The translations under genes and the position numbers were made by a program. From the NCBI GenBank assembly GCA_001898835.1, contig MKVM01000005.1, positions 682,001 through 746,000 on the forward strand: 64,000 nt of DNA, read 5' to 3'. Source of the DNA: Micrococcales bacterium 72-143 (GTDB lineage Bacteria; Actinomycetota; Actinomycetes; Actinomycetales; Microbacteriaceae). Every line of letters starts with the position of its first letter. Positions within the stretch are counted from its first letter, which is position 1. Positions 29,077 through 37,040 of this stretch are shown one piece after another. The notes below the pieces were generated by a model. The model saw nothing but the letters and a program-made list of their open reading frames with translations, was not told the DNA's origin and did not search any database.

Positions 29077-30513
29077 TCAGGAGACGATGTGCATCGCTCG
29101 CGCGGCATCCGTCACGGCGCCCGAGAGCGAGGGGTACACGCTGAACGCGCGCGCGAGCTGGTCGACCGTCAGCCGGTGCTCCACCGCGAGCGCGATCGGC
29201 AGGATCAGGTCGGAGGCCTTCGGCGCCACCACGACGCCCCCGATGACGGTGCCCGATCCGGTGCGCGCGAACAGCTTCACGAAGCCGTCCTTGATGCCCT
29301 CCATCTTGGCGCGCGGGTTCGAGGCGAGCGGCAGCTTGTAGATCTCGCCCTGCGCGAGCCCCTCCTCGATCTGCTTCTGGCTCCAGCCGACCGTGGCGAC
29401 CTCGGGGTGCGTGAAGATGTTCGAGGTCACGTTGCGCAGCTCGGTCGGGGTGACCGCGTCGCCCATCGCGTGGTAGACGGCCGTGCGCCCCTGCATCGAC
29501 GCGACGGAGGCGAGCGGCAGGAAGTCGCTGCAGTCGCCGGCCGCGTAGACCATCGGCATCGAGGTGCGCGCGACCCGGTTGACCCGGATGTGGCCCGACT
29601 CGGTGAGCTGCACGCCCGCCTCCGCGAGGCCCAGCCCCGCGGTGTTCGGCACCGAGCCGACCGCGAGGAGGCAGTGCGAGCCCTCCACCGTGCGGCCGTC
29701 GGCGAGCGTCACGACGACGCCGTCGCCCGCGCGCTCGACCGACTGCATCCGGGACTTCGAGAGCACCGTCATGCCGCCGCGCACGAAGACGTTCTCGATG
29801 ACGCGGGCGGCATCGGCGTCCTCGCCGGGGAGCACCTGCTCGCGGCTCGACACGAGCGTGACCTGCGCGCCGAGGGCGCGGTACGCGGAGGCGAACTCGG
29901 CGCCCGTGACACCCGATCCGACGACGATGAGATGCTCGGGCACCTCGTCGAGGCCGTAGAGCTGGGTCCAAGTGAGGATGCGCTTGCCGTCGGGCTTGGC
30001 GCTCGGCAGGATGCGCGGGCTCGCCCCGACCGCGACGACGAGGGTGTCGGCGACGATCTCGTCGAAGTCGACGCGCTTCCTGCCCGTGCCGGTCGACACG
30101 ACGAGCCGGTCCGGTCCGTCGAGACGGCCGTCGCCCGCGACGATGCGCACGCCCGCCTTGATGAGCTGCGACTTCATGTCCTCCGACTGCTGCCGGGCGA
30201 GCAGCAGCAGGCGCTGGTTGACGGCCGCGAGGTTGACCGTGACCTCCGGGCGCACCGCGCGCCCGTTCTCGCCGCGTGTGAAGAACTGCACGCCGAGGTC
30301 GGCGGCCTGGCCGACATCCGTCGCGGCGCCCGCGGTCGCGATGAGGGACTTCGACGGCACGACGTCGGTGAGCACGGCCGAGCCGCCCACCCCCGCCCGC
30401 TCGACGAGCGTCACCTCGGCGCCCAGCTGGGCACCGGTGAGGGCGGCCTCATACCCGCCCGGCCCCCCTCCGAGGACGGCGATGCGCTGGGTCCGCTCGA
30501 ACTCGTAGGGCAT
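29077..30513 (-). CDS. lpdA: NAD(P)H-quinone reductase of the LpdA type
   Basis: 478 residues. Flavoprotein disulfide reductase fold: FAD site VLGGGPGGYEAALTGAQ, NAD(P) site VVGSGVTGAEFAS, second FAD site MVYAAGDCSD, and dimerisation domain. The redox-active Cys pair of dihydrolipoamide dehydrogenases is absent (GVGGSAVLTDVVPSK), as in mycobacterial LpdA (Rv3303c), which reduces quinones instead. So it is not a pyruvate dehydrogenase E3. A GACAAT box 6 bases before ATG may be a weak leaderless promoter. Confidence 0.88.
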   Translation of the reverse strand: MPYEFERTQRIAVLGGGPGGYEAALTGAQLGAEVTLVERAGVGGSAVLTDVVPSKSLIATAGAATDVGQAADLGVQFFTRGENGRAVRPEVTVNLAAVNQRLLLLARQQSEDMKSQLIKAGVRIVAGDGRLDGPDRLVVSTGTGRKRVDFDEIVADTLVVAVGASPRILPSAKPDGKRILTWTQLYGLDEVPEHLIVVGSGVTGAEFASAYRALGAQVTLVSSREQVLPGEDADAARVIENVFVRGGMTVLSKSRMQSVERAGDGVVVTLADGRTVEGSHCLLAVGSVPNTAGLGLAEAGVQLTESGHIRVNRVARTSMPMVYAAGDCSDFLPLASVASMQGRTAVYHAMGDAVTPTELRNVTSNIFTHPEVATVGWSQKQIEEGLAQGEIYKLPLASNPRAKMEGIKDGFVKLFARTGSGTVIGGVVVAPKASDLILPIALAVEHRLTVDQLARAFSVYPSLSGAVTDAARAMHIVS

Positions 30514-30519
30514 GCATCA

Positions 30520-30525
30520 ATTGTC
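30520..30525 (-). promoter_or_regulatory. Possible -10 box of lpdA
   Basis: GACAAT on the minus strand, 6 bases before the ATG at 30513. It deviates from TANNNT, so the call is weak. Confidence 0.3.
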
Positions 30526-30577
30526 GCGCATCCGCGGACCGGATTCGCGCCCCCGCCCGCGCGCGGGCGCGACCTCT

Positions 30578-30583
30578 TAGAGT
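30578..30583 (+). promoter_or_regulatory. -10 box of leaderless purine nucleoside phosphorylase gene
   Basis: TAGAGT, then 6 bases (GAGGGG), then ATG. The purines touch the start codon and are too close for a ribosome site, which supports leaderless initiation. Confidence 0.5.
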
Positions 30584-30589
30584 GAGGGG

Positions 30590-31417
30590 ATGCACACCGA
30601 GCACCCCCTCGACGGCGAGGACGTGGACCCGTTCGCCGTCGCACGCATCGCGGCCGAGCAGCTCGCCGAGGCCACCGGCGTCGAGAAGCACGACATCGCC
30701 CTCACGCTGGGCTCCGGATGGGCGAAGGCCGCCGACCTCATCGGCGAGACCGTCGCCACCGTGCCCGCCACCGAGATCTACGGATTCAGCGCGCCCGCCC
30801 TCACGGGCCACGTCGGCACGCTGCGCAGCATCCTGCTGCCGAACGGCAAGCGCGCCCTCGTGATCGGCGCCCGCACCCACTTCTACGAGGGGCACGGGGT
30901 GCGCCGCGTCGTGCACTCGGTGCGCACCGCGGCCGCCGCCGGCGCGACGACGATGATCCTCACCAACGGCGCGGGCGGCATCAAGGAGCACTGGACGCCC
31001 GGCACCCCCGTGCTCATCAGCGACCACATCAACCTCACCGCCGCGTCGCCGCTCGAGGGCGCGACCTTCATCGACCTGACCGACCTCTACTCGACGCGCC
31101 TGCGCGAGGTCGCCCGGAGCATCCAGCCCGAACTCGACGAGGGCGTCTACGTGCAGTTCCGCGGGCCGCACTACGAGACCCCCGCCGAGGTGCAGATGGC
31201 GAAGACCATCGGCGGCCACATCGTGGGGATGTCGACCGCGCTCGAGGCGATCGCCGCGCGGCAGGCGGGCATGGAGATCCTCGGGTTCTCGCTCATCACC
31301 AACCTCGCCGCGGGCATCTCCCCGGACCCGCTCAGCCACGCGGAGGTGCTGCAGGCGGGCAAGGAGGCCGAGCCGGTGATCTCGGAGCTGCTCGCGCGCG
31401 TCGTGGCGGCGATCTGA
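30590..31417 (+). CDS. punA: Purine-nucleoside phosphorylase
   Basis: 275 residues. Splits inosine, guanosine or their deoxy forms with phosphate to base and (deoxy)ribose-1-phosphate. Trimeric PNP signatures LTLGSGWAKAA, LTNGAGGI, VQFRGPHYETPAEV and GMSTALEAIAARQ are present. The stop overlaps the ATG of a phospho-sugar mutase by one base; that enzyme could convert the ribose-1-phosphate product to ribose-5-phosphate (inference). First gene of the nucleoside salvage region. Confidence 0.94.
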   Translation: MHTEHPLDGEDVDPFAVARIAAEQLAEATGVEKHDIALTLGSGWAKAADLIGETVATVPATEIYGFSAPALTGHVGTLRSILLPNGKRALVIGARTHFYEGHGVRRVVHSVRTAAAAGATTMILTNGAGGIKEHWTPGTPVLISDHINLTAASPLEGATFIDLTDLYSTRLREVARSIQPELDEGVYVQFRGPHYETPAEVQMAKTIGGHIVGMSTALEAIAARQAGMEILGFSLITNLAAGISPDPLSHAEVLQAGKEAEPVISELLARVVAAI

Positions 31418-33084
31418 TGACGGCCGCCACCGATCCGGTCGAGGCGGCTCGAGCCTGGGCCGCCCAGGACCCCGACGAGGTCACCCGGGCACAGCTCGAG
31501 GCGCTGCTCGCACGCGCCGACGCGGGCGACCCGGATGCGCGGGCCGAGCTCGAGGCCCGGTTCGCGGGGCGGCTGACCTTCGGAACCGCGGGGCTGCGCG
31601 GCGAACTCGGCGCCGGCCCGTTGCGCATGAACCGCGTGCTCGTCGCCCAGGCGGCCGCGGGGCTCGCGAGCTACCTGCTCGCGCGGGAGCCGCATCCGAG
31701 CGTCGTCATCGGCTACGACGGGCGCCGGAACTCCGAGGTGTTCGCGCGCGACACCGCCGAGCTCATGGCGGGCGCGGGTGTGCGGGCCGTCCTGCTCCCT
31801 CGGCTGCTGCCGACGCCCGTGCTGGCCTTCGCGGTGCGGCGCCTCGACGCGAGCGCGGGGGTCATGGTCACCGCGAGCCACAACCCCGCGCCCGACAACG
31901 GCTACAAGGTGTACCTCGGCGGGCTCGACCACGGCTCGCAGATCGTGCCGCCGGCCGACGCCGAGATCCAGGCCGCGATCGTGCGGGTCGCCGAGGGCTC
32001 GATCGCGGGGCTGCCGCGCTCGGATGCCTACGAGACCGCGGGCGAGGACGTCGTCGACGAGTATGTGCGCCGCACGGCCGCGCTCGTCACCCGCCCGCAG
32101 CCGCTGAAGGTCGTCTACACGGCCATGCACGGCGTCGGGTGGGAGACCGCGCAACGGGTGTTCGAGGCCGCGGGCTTCCCGGGCGTCGTCTCGGTCGCCG
32201 CGCAGCAGGAGCCCGACCCCGCCTTCCCCACCGTCGACTTCCCGAACCCCGAGGAGCCGGGCGCCATGGACCTCGCGTTCGCGGCGGCCGCCGAGCACGG
32301 CGCCGACCTCGTGATCGCGAACGACCCGGATGCCGACCGCGTCGCCGTCGGCGTGCCGGATGGCGCGGGCGGCTGGCAGCGGCTCTCCGGCAACGAGGTC
32401 GGCTGGCTGCTCGGCTGGCGCGCCGCGCGCCGCGCGGCCGAGCTCGGCGTCGACCGCGGCACGCTCGCCTGCTCGCTCGTGAGCTCCCCCGCGCTCGGCG
32501 TCGTCGCCCGCAAGGAGGGCCTCGACTTCGCCGAGACCCTCACCGGCTTCAAGTGGATCTCGCGCGTCGGCGACCTGCTCTACGGCTACGAGGAGGCCCT
32601 CGGCTACCTCGTCGACCCCGACAAGGTGCGCGACAAGGACGGCATCTCGGCGGCGGTCGAGGTGCTCGCCCTGTTCTCCGAGCTGCGGGCCGCCGGCGAG
32701 AGCCTCGCCGAGCACCGCGCGGCGTTCGCCGACCGCTACGGCGCGTTCGCATCCGGGCAGATCTCGGTGCGCGTCTCCGACCTCGCGCGCATCCCGGAGC
32801 TCATGGCCCGGTTGCGCCAGGAACCGCCTCGCGAGATCGGCGGCATCCGGGTCGAGCAGATCGACGACTTCGCGGGCGGCTTCGGGCAGTTCCCGCCGAA
32901 CGACATCCTGCGGTTCCACCTCGCGGGCGGCTCGCGCGTCATCGTGCGGCCGAGCGGCACCGAGCCGAAGCTCAAGTGCTACCTCGACACGCGAAGCGAC
33001 GAGGGAACGCCCGCGGAGCGTCAGGCGACGGCGGATGCGGCGCTCGCCGCGCTCGACGCCGGGATGCGCGCGCTACTGGCGTAG
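31417..33084 (+). CDS. Phospho-sugar mutase (phosphopentomutase/phosphomannomutase family)
   Basis: 555 residues from the ATG overlapping the punA stop; longer frames are spurious. Alpha-D-phosphohexomutase fold in four domains: FGTAGLRGELG, phospho-serine loop VTASHNPAPDNGYKVY, metal loop NDPDADRVAV, and C-terminal RPSGTEPKLK. Coupling to punA suggests that it interconverts ribose-1- and ribose-5-phosphate or a related hexose phosphate; family members differ in preference, so the substrate is open. Confidence 0.9.
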   Translation: MTAATDPVEAARAWAAQDPDEVTRAQLEALLARADAGDPDARAELEARFAGRLTFGTAGLRGELGAGPLRMNRVLVAQAAAGLASYLLAREPHPSVVIGYDGRRNSEVFARDTAELMAGAGVRAVLLPRLLPTPVLAFAVRRLDASAGVMVTASHNPAPDNGYKVYLGGLDHGSQIVPPADAEIQAAIVRVAEGSIAGLPRSDAYETAGEDVVDEYVRRTAALVTRPQPLKVVYTAMHGVGWETAQRVFEAAGFPGVVSVAAQQEPDPAFPTVDFPNPEEPGAMDLAFAAAAEHGADLVIANDPDADRVAVGVPDGAGGWQRLSGNEVGWLLGWRAARRAAELGVDRGTLACSLVSSPALGVVARKEGLDFAETLTGFKWISRVGDLLYGYEEALGYLVDPDKVRDKDGISAAVEVLALFSELRAAGESLAEHRAAFADRYGAFASGQISVRVSDLARIPELMARLRQEPPREIGGIRVEQIDDFAGGFGQFPPNDILRFHLAGGSRVIVRPSGTEPKLKCYLDTRSDEGTPAERQATADAALAALDAGMRALLA

Positions 33085-33093
33085 CCGCGAGCC

Positions 33094-33366
33094 TCAGCCG
33101 AGCGCCAGCTCGAGCTTGCGCTGCAGCTCCGCCGTGTCGAAGTAGTTCTCCACCACGACGACGTCGGCGAAGGTGCTGCCGATCGCGTCGACGAACTCGG
33201 GACCCGTGAGGATCACCTGCGCGTCGTCGAGCTCCGACTCGAGCATCGACACGTCGATCGCGACCACGCGCGCGTCGATGCCGAGCCGCTGCAGCACCCG
33301 CTCGGCGTTGACCTTGAGGATGCCGCTCGTGCCGATCCCGGCGCCGCACAGGGTGAGGATCTTCAC
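33094..33366 (-). CDS. PTS sugar transporter, EIIB subunit (ascorbate/lactose-type fold)
   Basis: 90 residues. KILTLCGAGIGTSGIL holds the phospho-accepting Cys7 and P-loop of small free EIIB proteins (SgaB-like). It would take phosphate from EIIA encoded just upstream (overlap of 4 bases) and pass it to a sugar bound to EIIC. No EIIC gene lies in this window, which is unusual. Substrate not known. Confidence 0.85.
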   Translation of the reverse strand: MKILTLCGAGIGTSGILKVNAERVLQRLGIDARVVAIDVSMLESELDDAQVILTGPEFVDAIGSTFADVVVVENYFDTAELQRKLELALG

Positions 33367-33824
33367 GCGGCCGGCACCCCGAGGATCTCGCGCACCTCGT
33401 CGGCGGATGCGGCCTGCGCGAGGCGCTCCACGGCATCCGAGTCGTTGAAGATGTTGGCGATCTCGGCCACCAGCTGCAGGTGGCGGGCGCTCGACGCCCC
33501 CGCGAGGGCCAGCACGACGCGTACCGGGTCGTTGTAGGGGTGCCCGAACGGCACGGGCTCGGCGAGGGTCACGATCGCGAGGCCGTCGCGGCGCACCGCC
33601 GGACCGGGGCGGGCGTGGGCGAGTGCGAGGCCCGGCGCGACGACGACGTAGGGGCCGTGCTCCTCGATCATGCGCACCATGTCGACGGCGTAGCCGGCAT
33701 CCGTCGCGCCGCTCGCCGCGAGCGCACCGCCCGCCAGCTCGACGGCCTCACGCCACGAGCCGGCGCGTGCGCCGAGCACCACCGCCTCGTCGGGCAGGGC
33801 GGGAAGAGCCGGGAGCTGATCCAT
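33363..33824 (-). CDS. PTS EIIA subunit (mannitol/fructose type)
   Basis: 153 residues from the ATG at 33824, which overlaps the add stop by one base. EIIA type 2 domain with active His70 in GLALAHARPG and the typical LAEPVPFGHPYNDPVRVVLALA strand. Accepts phosphate from HPr. Gene order add-EIIA-EIIB on the minus strand places the PTS pair inside a nucleoside salvage operon. Confidence 0.88.
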   Translation of the reverse strand: MDQLPALPALPDEAVVLGARAGSWREAVELAGGALAASGATDAGYAVDMVRMIEEHGPYVVVAPGLALAHARPGPAVRRDGLAIVTLAEPVPFGHPYNDPVRVVLALAGASSARHLQLVAEIANIFNDSDAVERLAQAASADEVREILGVPAA

Positions 33825-34945
33825 CAGGCGGCGCCGAACCCGTCCTCGATGAGCGCGACGAGCTCGGCCCGGTCCTCGAGGGGCAGGAACGCGGCCTCCG
33901 CGGCGTTCAGCTGGAAGGCCAGCAGGTCGTCGAGGTCGTAGCCGAAGGCGTCGACGAGCAGACCGAGCTCGCGCGTGAGGCTCGTGGCGCTCATGAGGCG
34001 GTTGTCGGTGTTGACCGTCACCCGGAAGCCGAGCTGGTACAGCAGGTCGAAGGGGTGCGCCTCGAGGTCGTCGCCCCACGCGGCGATCGCCCCGGTCTGC
34101 AGGTTCGAGCTGGGGCTCGTCTCGAGGGCGATGCCGCGGTCCTTCACCCACTGGGCGAGGCGGCCGAGGCTCACGTAGCTCGCCTCGTCGTCCTGGGACT
34201 CGATCGTGACGTCCTCGGCGATGCGCACGCCGTGGCCGAGCCGGAGGGCGTGGCCGTCGACGAGCGCGCCGCGGATCGACTCCAGCCCGTCGGCCTCGCC
34301 CGCGTGGATCGTGGCGGGGAAGCACTCGCGCGCGAGCAGGTCGAAGGCCTCCGCGAACCGGCTCGCGGGGAAGCCCGCCTCCGGTCCGGCGATGTCGAAT
34401 CCGACCGCACCGCGGTCGCGATGCCGCAGTGCGAGCTCGGCGATCTCGGTGCCGCGGTCGAGGTGCCGCATGGCGCTGATGAGCTGGCCGACGCGGATGC
34501 TGCCCCCCGCGTCCGCCACGAGCGCTACGCCCTCGTCGAGGCCCTGCTGCACGGCCTCGACGGCCCCGTCGAGCGTGAGCCCGCGCGCGAGGTGCTGCTC
34601 GGGCGCCCAGCGGATCTCGCCCCAGACGACGCCGTCGGCGGCGAGGTCCTCCACGAACTCGCGCGCGACGCGCGTGAGGCCCTCGGGGGTCTGCATGACG
34701 GCGGTCGTCAGATCGAAGGTCTTCAGGTACTCGACGAGCGAGCCGGAGTCGGACTTCTCGGCGAACCAGGCGGCGAGCGCAGCGGCATCCGTCGCGGGCA
34801 GCTCGAGCCCGAGCGGCTCGGCGAGCTCGATGATGGTCTGCGGGCGGAGGCCGCCGTCGAGGTGGTCGTGGAGCGACACCTTGGGGAGGGCCCGCAGGTC
34901 GATTCCGTCGACGACGTGGTGGTCTGCGGGTGCGGCGTCGCTCAT
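33824..34945 (-). CDS. add: Adenosine deaminase
   Basis: 373 residues. Zn-dependent deamination of adenosine or deoxyadenosine to (deoxy)inosine. Metal ligands His26 and His28 in KVSLHDHLDGG; catalytic Glu in THHAGEADG-type motif IHAGEADGL; RLGHGVRI; ETSPSSNLQTG; and Asp in VTVNTDNRLMS. Its product inosine can be split by the PNP encoded at 30590. Leaderless promoter likely. Confidence 0.95.
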   Translation of the reverse strand: MSDAAPADHHVVDGIDLRALPKVSLHDHLDGGLRPQTIIELAEPLGLELPATDAAALAAWFAEKSDSGSLVEYLKTFDLTTAVMQTPEGLTRVAREFVEDLAADGVVWGEIRWAPEQHLARGLTLDGAVEAVQQGLDEGVALVADAGGSIRVGQLISAMRHLDRGTEIAELALRHRDRGAVGFDIAGPEAGFPASRFAEAFDLLARECFPATIHAGEADGLESIRGALVDGHALRLGHGVRIAEDVTIESQDDEASYVSLGRLAQWVKDRGIALETSPSSNLQTGAIAAWGDDLEAHPFDLLYQLGFRVTVNTDNRLMSATSLTRELGLLVDAFGYDLDDLLAFQLNAAEAAFLPLEDRAELVALIEDGFGAA

Positions 34946-34951
34946 GCCTCC

Positions 34952-34957
34952 AGCGTA
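34952..34957 (-). promoter_or_regulatory. -10 box of the add-EIIA-EIIB operon
   Basis: TACGCT on the minus strand, then 6 bases (GGAGGC), then ATG 34945. The GGAGG is only one base from the ATG, too near to act as a ribosome site. Confidence 0.45.
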
Positions 34958-35026
34958 GTCGGCCCGCTCTTCCCGAAACTGAGGCGATGCCGAATGGGGG
35001 CTGCCCCTGGAGGCGCCGGATGCGGG

Positions 35027-35764
35027 CTAGCCGTCGCCCTCGGACGCGCCGGCGAGACGCGCGGAGACGGCCGCCGCAGCGCGCACCGCGGCCGTGCGCA
35101 CCCGATCCGCGTCCGCCCCGCTGAAGCTCGTCGTCACATACGGAACGGTGAGCGCCGCGCGCGCGTGACCGCGGGCATCCCACACGGCGGCGACGATGTC
35201 GGCGATGCCCGGCTCGCGGGGGTCGTCGCGCCGCAGCGAGCCGTCGGCGGCGATGCGGGCGAGCTCCGCCGGGTCGACGGCCGGGAGCAGCGCCTCGCGC
35301 ATCCCCGGCTCGGCGCCCGCGACGAGCACCGTGCCCGTCGCGCTCGCGAGGGGGAAGGCCGCGCCCACGCGCACGCGGTAGCCGAAGTCCGCCGGGCTCT
35401 CCACCTGCGCGACGACGCGGACGGCGCCCGCGTCCAGCACCGCGAGGTTGCACGACTGCCGCAGCTCGGTCGCGAGCTCCCGCATGATCGGCGTCGCCGC
35501 CACGAGCAGCCCGCGCAGGGGGGCGTGGCGGTGCGCGAGATCGAACGGCGCCATCGAGAGGGAGTAGAGGCCGGCCCGGTCGCGGATGATCCACCCGCGG
35601 GCCTCGAGCGCGACCAGCACCCGGAAGATCTGCCCGACGCTGCGCCCGCTCGCCTCCGCGAGCTCGGTCTGCGTCATGCCGCCCTCGCGGTCCGCGAGCA
35701 CCTCGAGCACGTCGAGCGCCTTGTCGACAGCGGGGACCGAGTAGTCGGGCTGCTTCGCGGCCAT
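35027..35764 (-). CDS. IclR family transcriptional regulator
   Basis: 245 residues. N-terminal winged helix (VDKALDVLEVLADREGGMTQTELAEASGRSVGQIFRVLVALEARGWI) and C-terminal IclR effector domain (LRGLLVAATPIMRELATEL...). Two bases downstream of the adenosylhomocysteinase-like gene, so co-transcribed. A palindrome between that gene and the divergent nucleoside hydrolase (36987-37002) is a candidate operator. Ligand probably a nucleoside or its breakdown product (inference). Confidence 0.92.
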   Translation of the reverse strand: MAAKQPDYSVPAVDKALDVLEVLADREGGMTQTELAEASGRSVGQIFRVLVALEARGWIIRDRAGLYSLSMAPFDLAHRHAPLRGLLVAATPIMRELATELRQSCNLAVLDAGAVRVVAQVESPADFGYRVRVGAAFPLASATGTVLVAGAEPGMREALLPAVDPAELARIAADGSLRRDDPREPGIADIVAAVWDARGHARAALTVPYVTTSFSGADADRVRTAAVRAAAAVSARLAGASEGDG

Positions 35765-35766
35765 CG

Positions 35767-36969
35767 TCAGCGGTCCGCCCCCATCGCGCGCAGCATCCGG
35801 CGGGCGATCTCCCGGTCGATGTCGTCGGGGACCGGCTGCGCGCCCGCGGGGAGGGAGCCCGCCGCGGTCGCGACACGCTCGAGCGAGAGGCTCTGCAGCA
35901 GGAAGCCCAGGTCCATCGACTCGAGCGAGTTGCCCTTGGGCTCGCGTCCGGCGAGGTTCATCATCCGACCGCCCGCGAGTAGCACGACGTGACGGCCGCC
36001 CGGCAGCGCGACCCGCTCGATCGCCTCGTCGAGGCGCGTCACCTCGGCGGCGCCCGCCATGAGGGCGGGGACATCGATCTCCCACGGGAAGTGGCCGCAG
36101 TTGGCGAGCACCGCCCCGTCGGCGACGCGGGCGAAGAACTCGGCGCCGAGCACCCCGGGGCGCCCCGTCGCGGTGATGAACACCTCGCCCCAGTCGGCCA
36201 GGTCGAGCATCGGCGCCACCCGGAAGCCGTCGAGCGCGGCCTCGAAGGCCTTCAGCTCGTCGACCTCCACGACCGCGACCTTGCCGCCCAGCTGGCGCAG
36301 GTAGTGGGCGACGCCGCGACCGCACCATCCGTACCCCGCGACCACGAAGCGGCGGCCCGGCACCATGAGATTGGTGAGCCGCATGAAGCTCTCGACGACC
36401 GACTGTCCGACGGCGTGCTTGTTCTCGCCGATCGCCTTGAGCAGGCTGTCGTTGATCACGACGACCGGGAACGGGATGCGTCCCGCGAGTTCGCCCCGCA
36501 GCCGGTCGCCCCCGGAGGTCGTCTCCTCGGTGCCGCCCAGGATGCGCGCGGCCGCACCCCGCGCCACGATCCCCGCGGCGAGGTCGGCGCCGTTGTCGAG
36601 CAGGATGTCGGGGGTCGCGTCGAGCACCTTGGCGAGGTTCGCGTGGTGCTCGTCGAGGGTGTCGTCACGGCGGCCGTGCACGGTCATGCCGGCTCCGCGC
36701 AGGTGCGCGACGACGTCGTCCTGGGTGGACCCGTGGTTGCCGGTCGCGACGATCTCGGCGCCGCCCGCCTCCAGCGTCTCGAGCAGCACCGCGGTCTTCG
36801 GCTCGAGGTGCAGGGACATGCCGATGCGGTGGCCGGCGAAGGGGCGGGTGCGCGCGAACTCGGTGCGGGCGGCGGCGAGCAGCGGCATCCGCGAGCGGAT
36901 CCAGGCGATGCGCGCCGCGCCGCGAGCGGCGAGTTCGGCGGAGCTCGGCTCGGGGGCGGTGAGGGTCAT
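35767..36969 (-). CDS. Adenosylhomocysteinase-like NAD-binding protein
   Basis: 400 residues, shorter than most bacterial SAHH (about 470-490). Two SAHH-like halves are clear: His54 (SLHLEPKTAVLLETL), Glu149 (EETTSGG), Lys178 (NDSLLK) and NAD motif AGYGWCGRG. The catalytic Asp-Asn pair (KFDNLYG in SAHH) reads GENKHAVGQS, so Asp is replaced by Glu182 while Asn183 stays. No C-terminal K-x-Y tail. The setting, with iclR and nucleoside genes, suggests hydrolysis of a nucleoside-like substrate other than, or besides, S-adenosylhomocysteine. Annotation as SAHH would be uncertain. Confidence 0.8.
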   Translation of the reverse strand: MTLTAPEPSSAELAARGAARIAWIRSRMPLLAAARTEFARTRPFAGHRIGMSLHLEPKTAVLLETLEAGGAEIVATGNHGSTQDDVVAHLRGAGMTVHGRRDDTLDEHHANLAKVLDATPDILLDNGADLAAGIVARGAAARILGGTEETTSGGDRLRGELAGRIPFPVVVINDSLLKAIGENKHAVGQSVVESFMRLTNLMVPGRRFVVAGYGWCGRGVAHYLRQLGGKVAVVEVDELKAFEAALDGFRVAPMLDLADWGEVFITATGRPGVLGAEFFARVADGAVLANCGHFPWEIDVPALMAGAAEVTRLDEAIERVALPGGRHVVLLAGGRMMNLAGREPKGNSLESMDLGFLLQSLSLERVATAAGSLPAGAQPVPDDIDREIARRMLRAMGADR

Positions 36970-36986
36970 GACGCCATGCTCGCACC

Positions 36987-37002
36987 GTTTGCGTATGCAA
37001 AC
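36987..37002. promoter_or_regulatory. Palindromic operator candidate (IclR region)
   Basis: GTTTGC-GTAT-GCAAAC, perfect 6-base arms, in the 71-base divergent gap between the adenosylhomocysteinase-like gene and the nucleoside hydrolase. A second related site GTTTCATATACGAG follows at 37007-37020, just before the hydrolase -10. Likely bound by the IclR regulator encoded 1.2 kb away (inference). Confidence 0.5.
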
Positions 37003-37028
37003 AAGGGTTTCATATACGAGATCGCTGC

Positions 37029-37034
37029 TAGGAT
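37029..37034 (+). promoter_or_regulatory. -10 box of leaderless nucleoside hydrolase gene
   Basis: TAGGAT, 6 bases, ATG at 37041. The second candidate operator lies directly upstream. Confidence 0.5.
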
Positions 37035-37040
37035 CGCCAC

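Noticed and set aside
29077-30513. Dihydrolipoamide dehydrogenase (E3)
   Set aside because: Both redox cysteines are absent.
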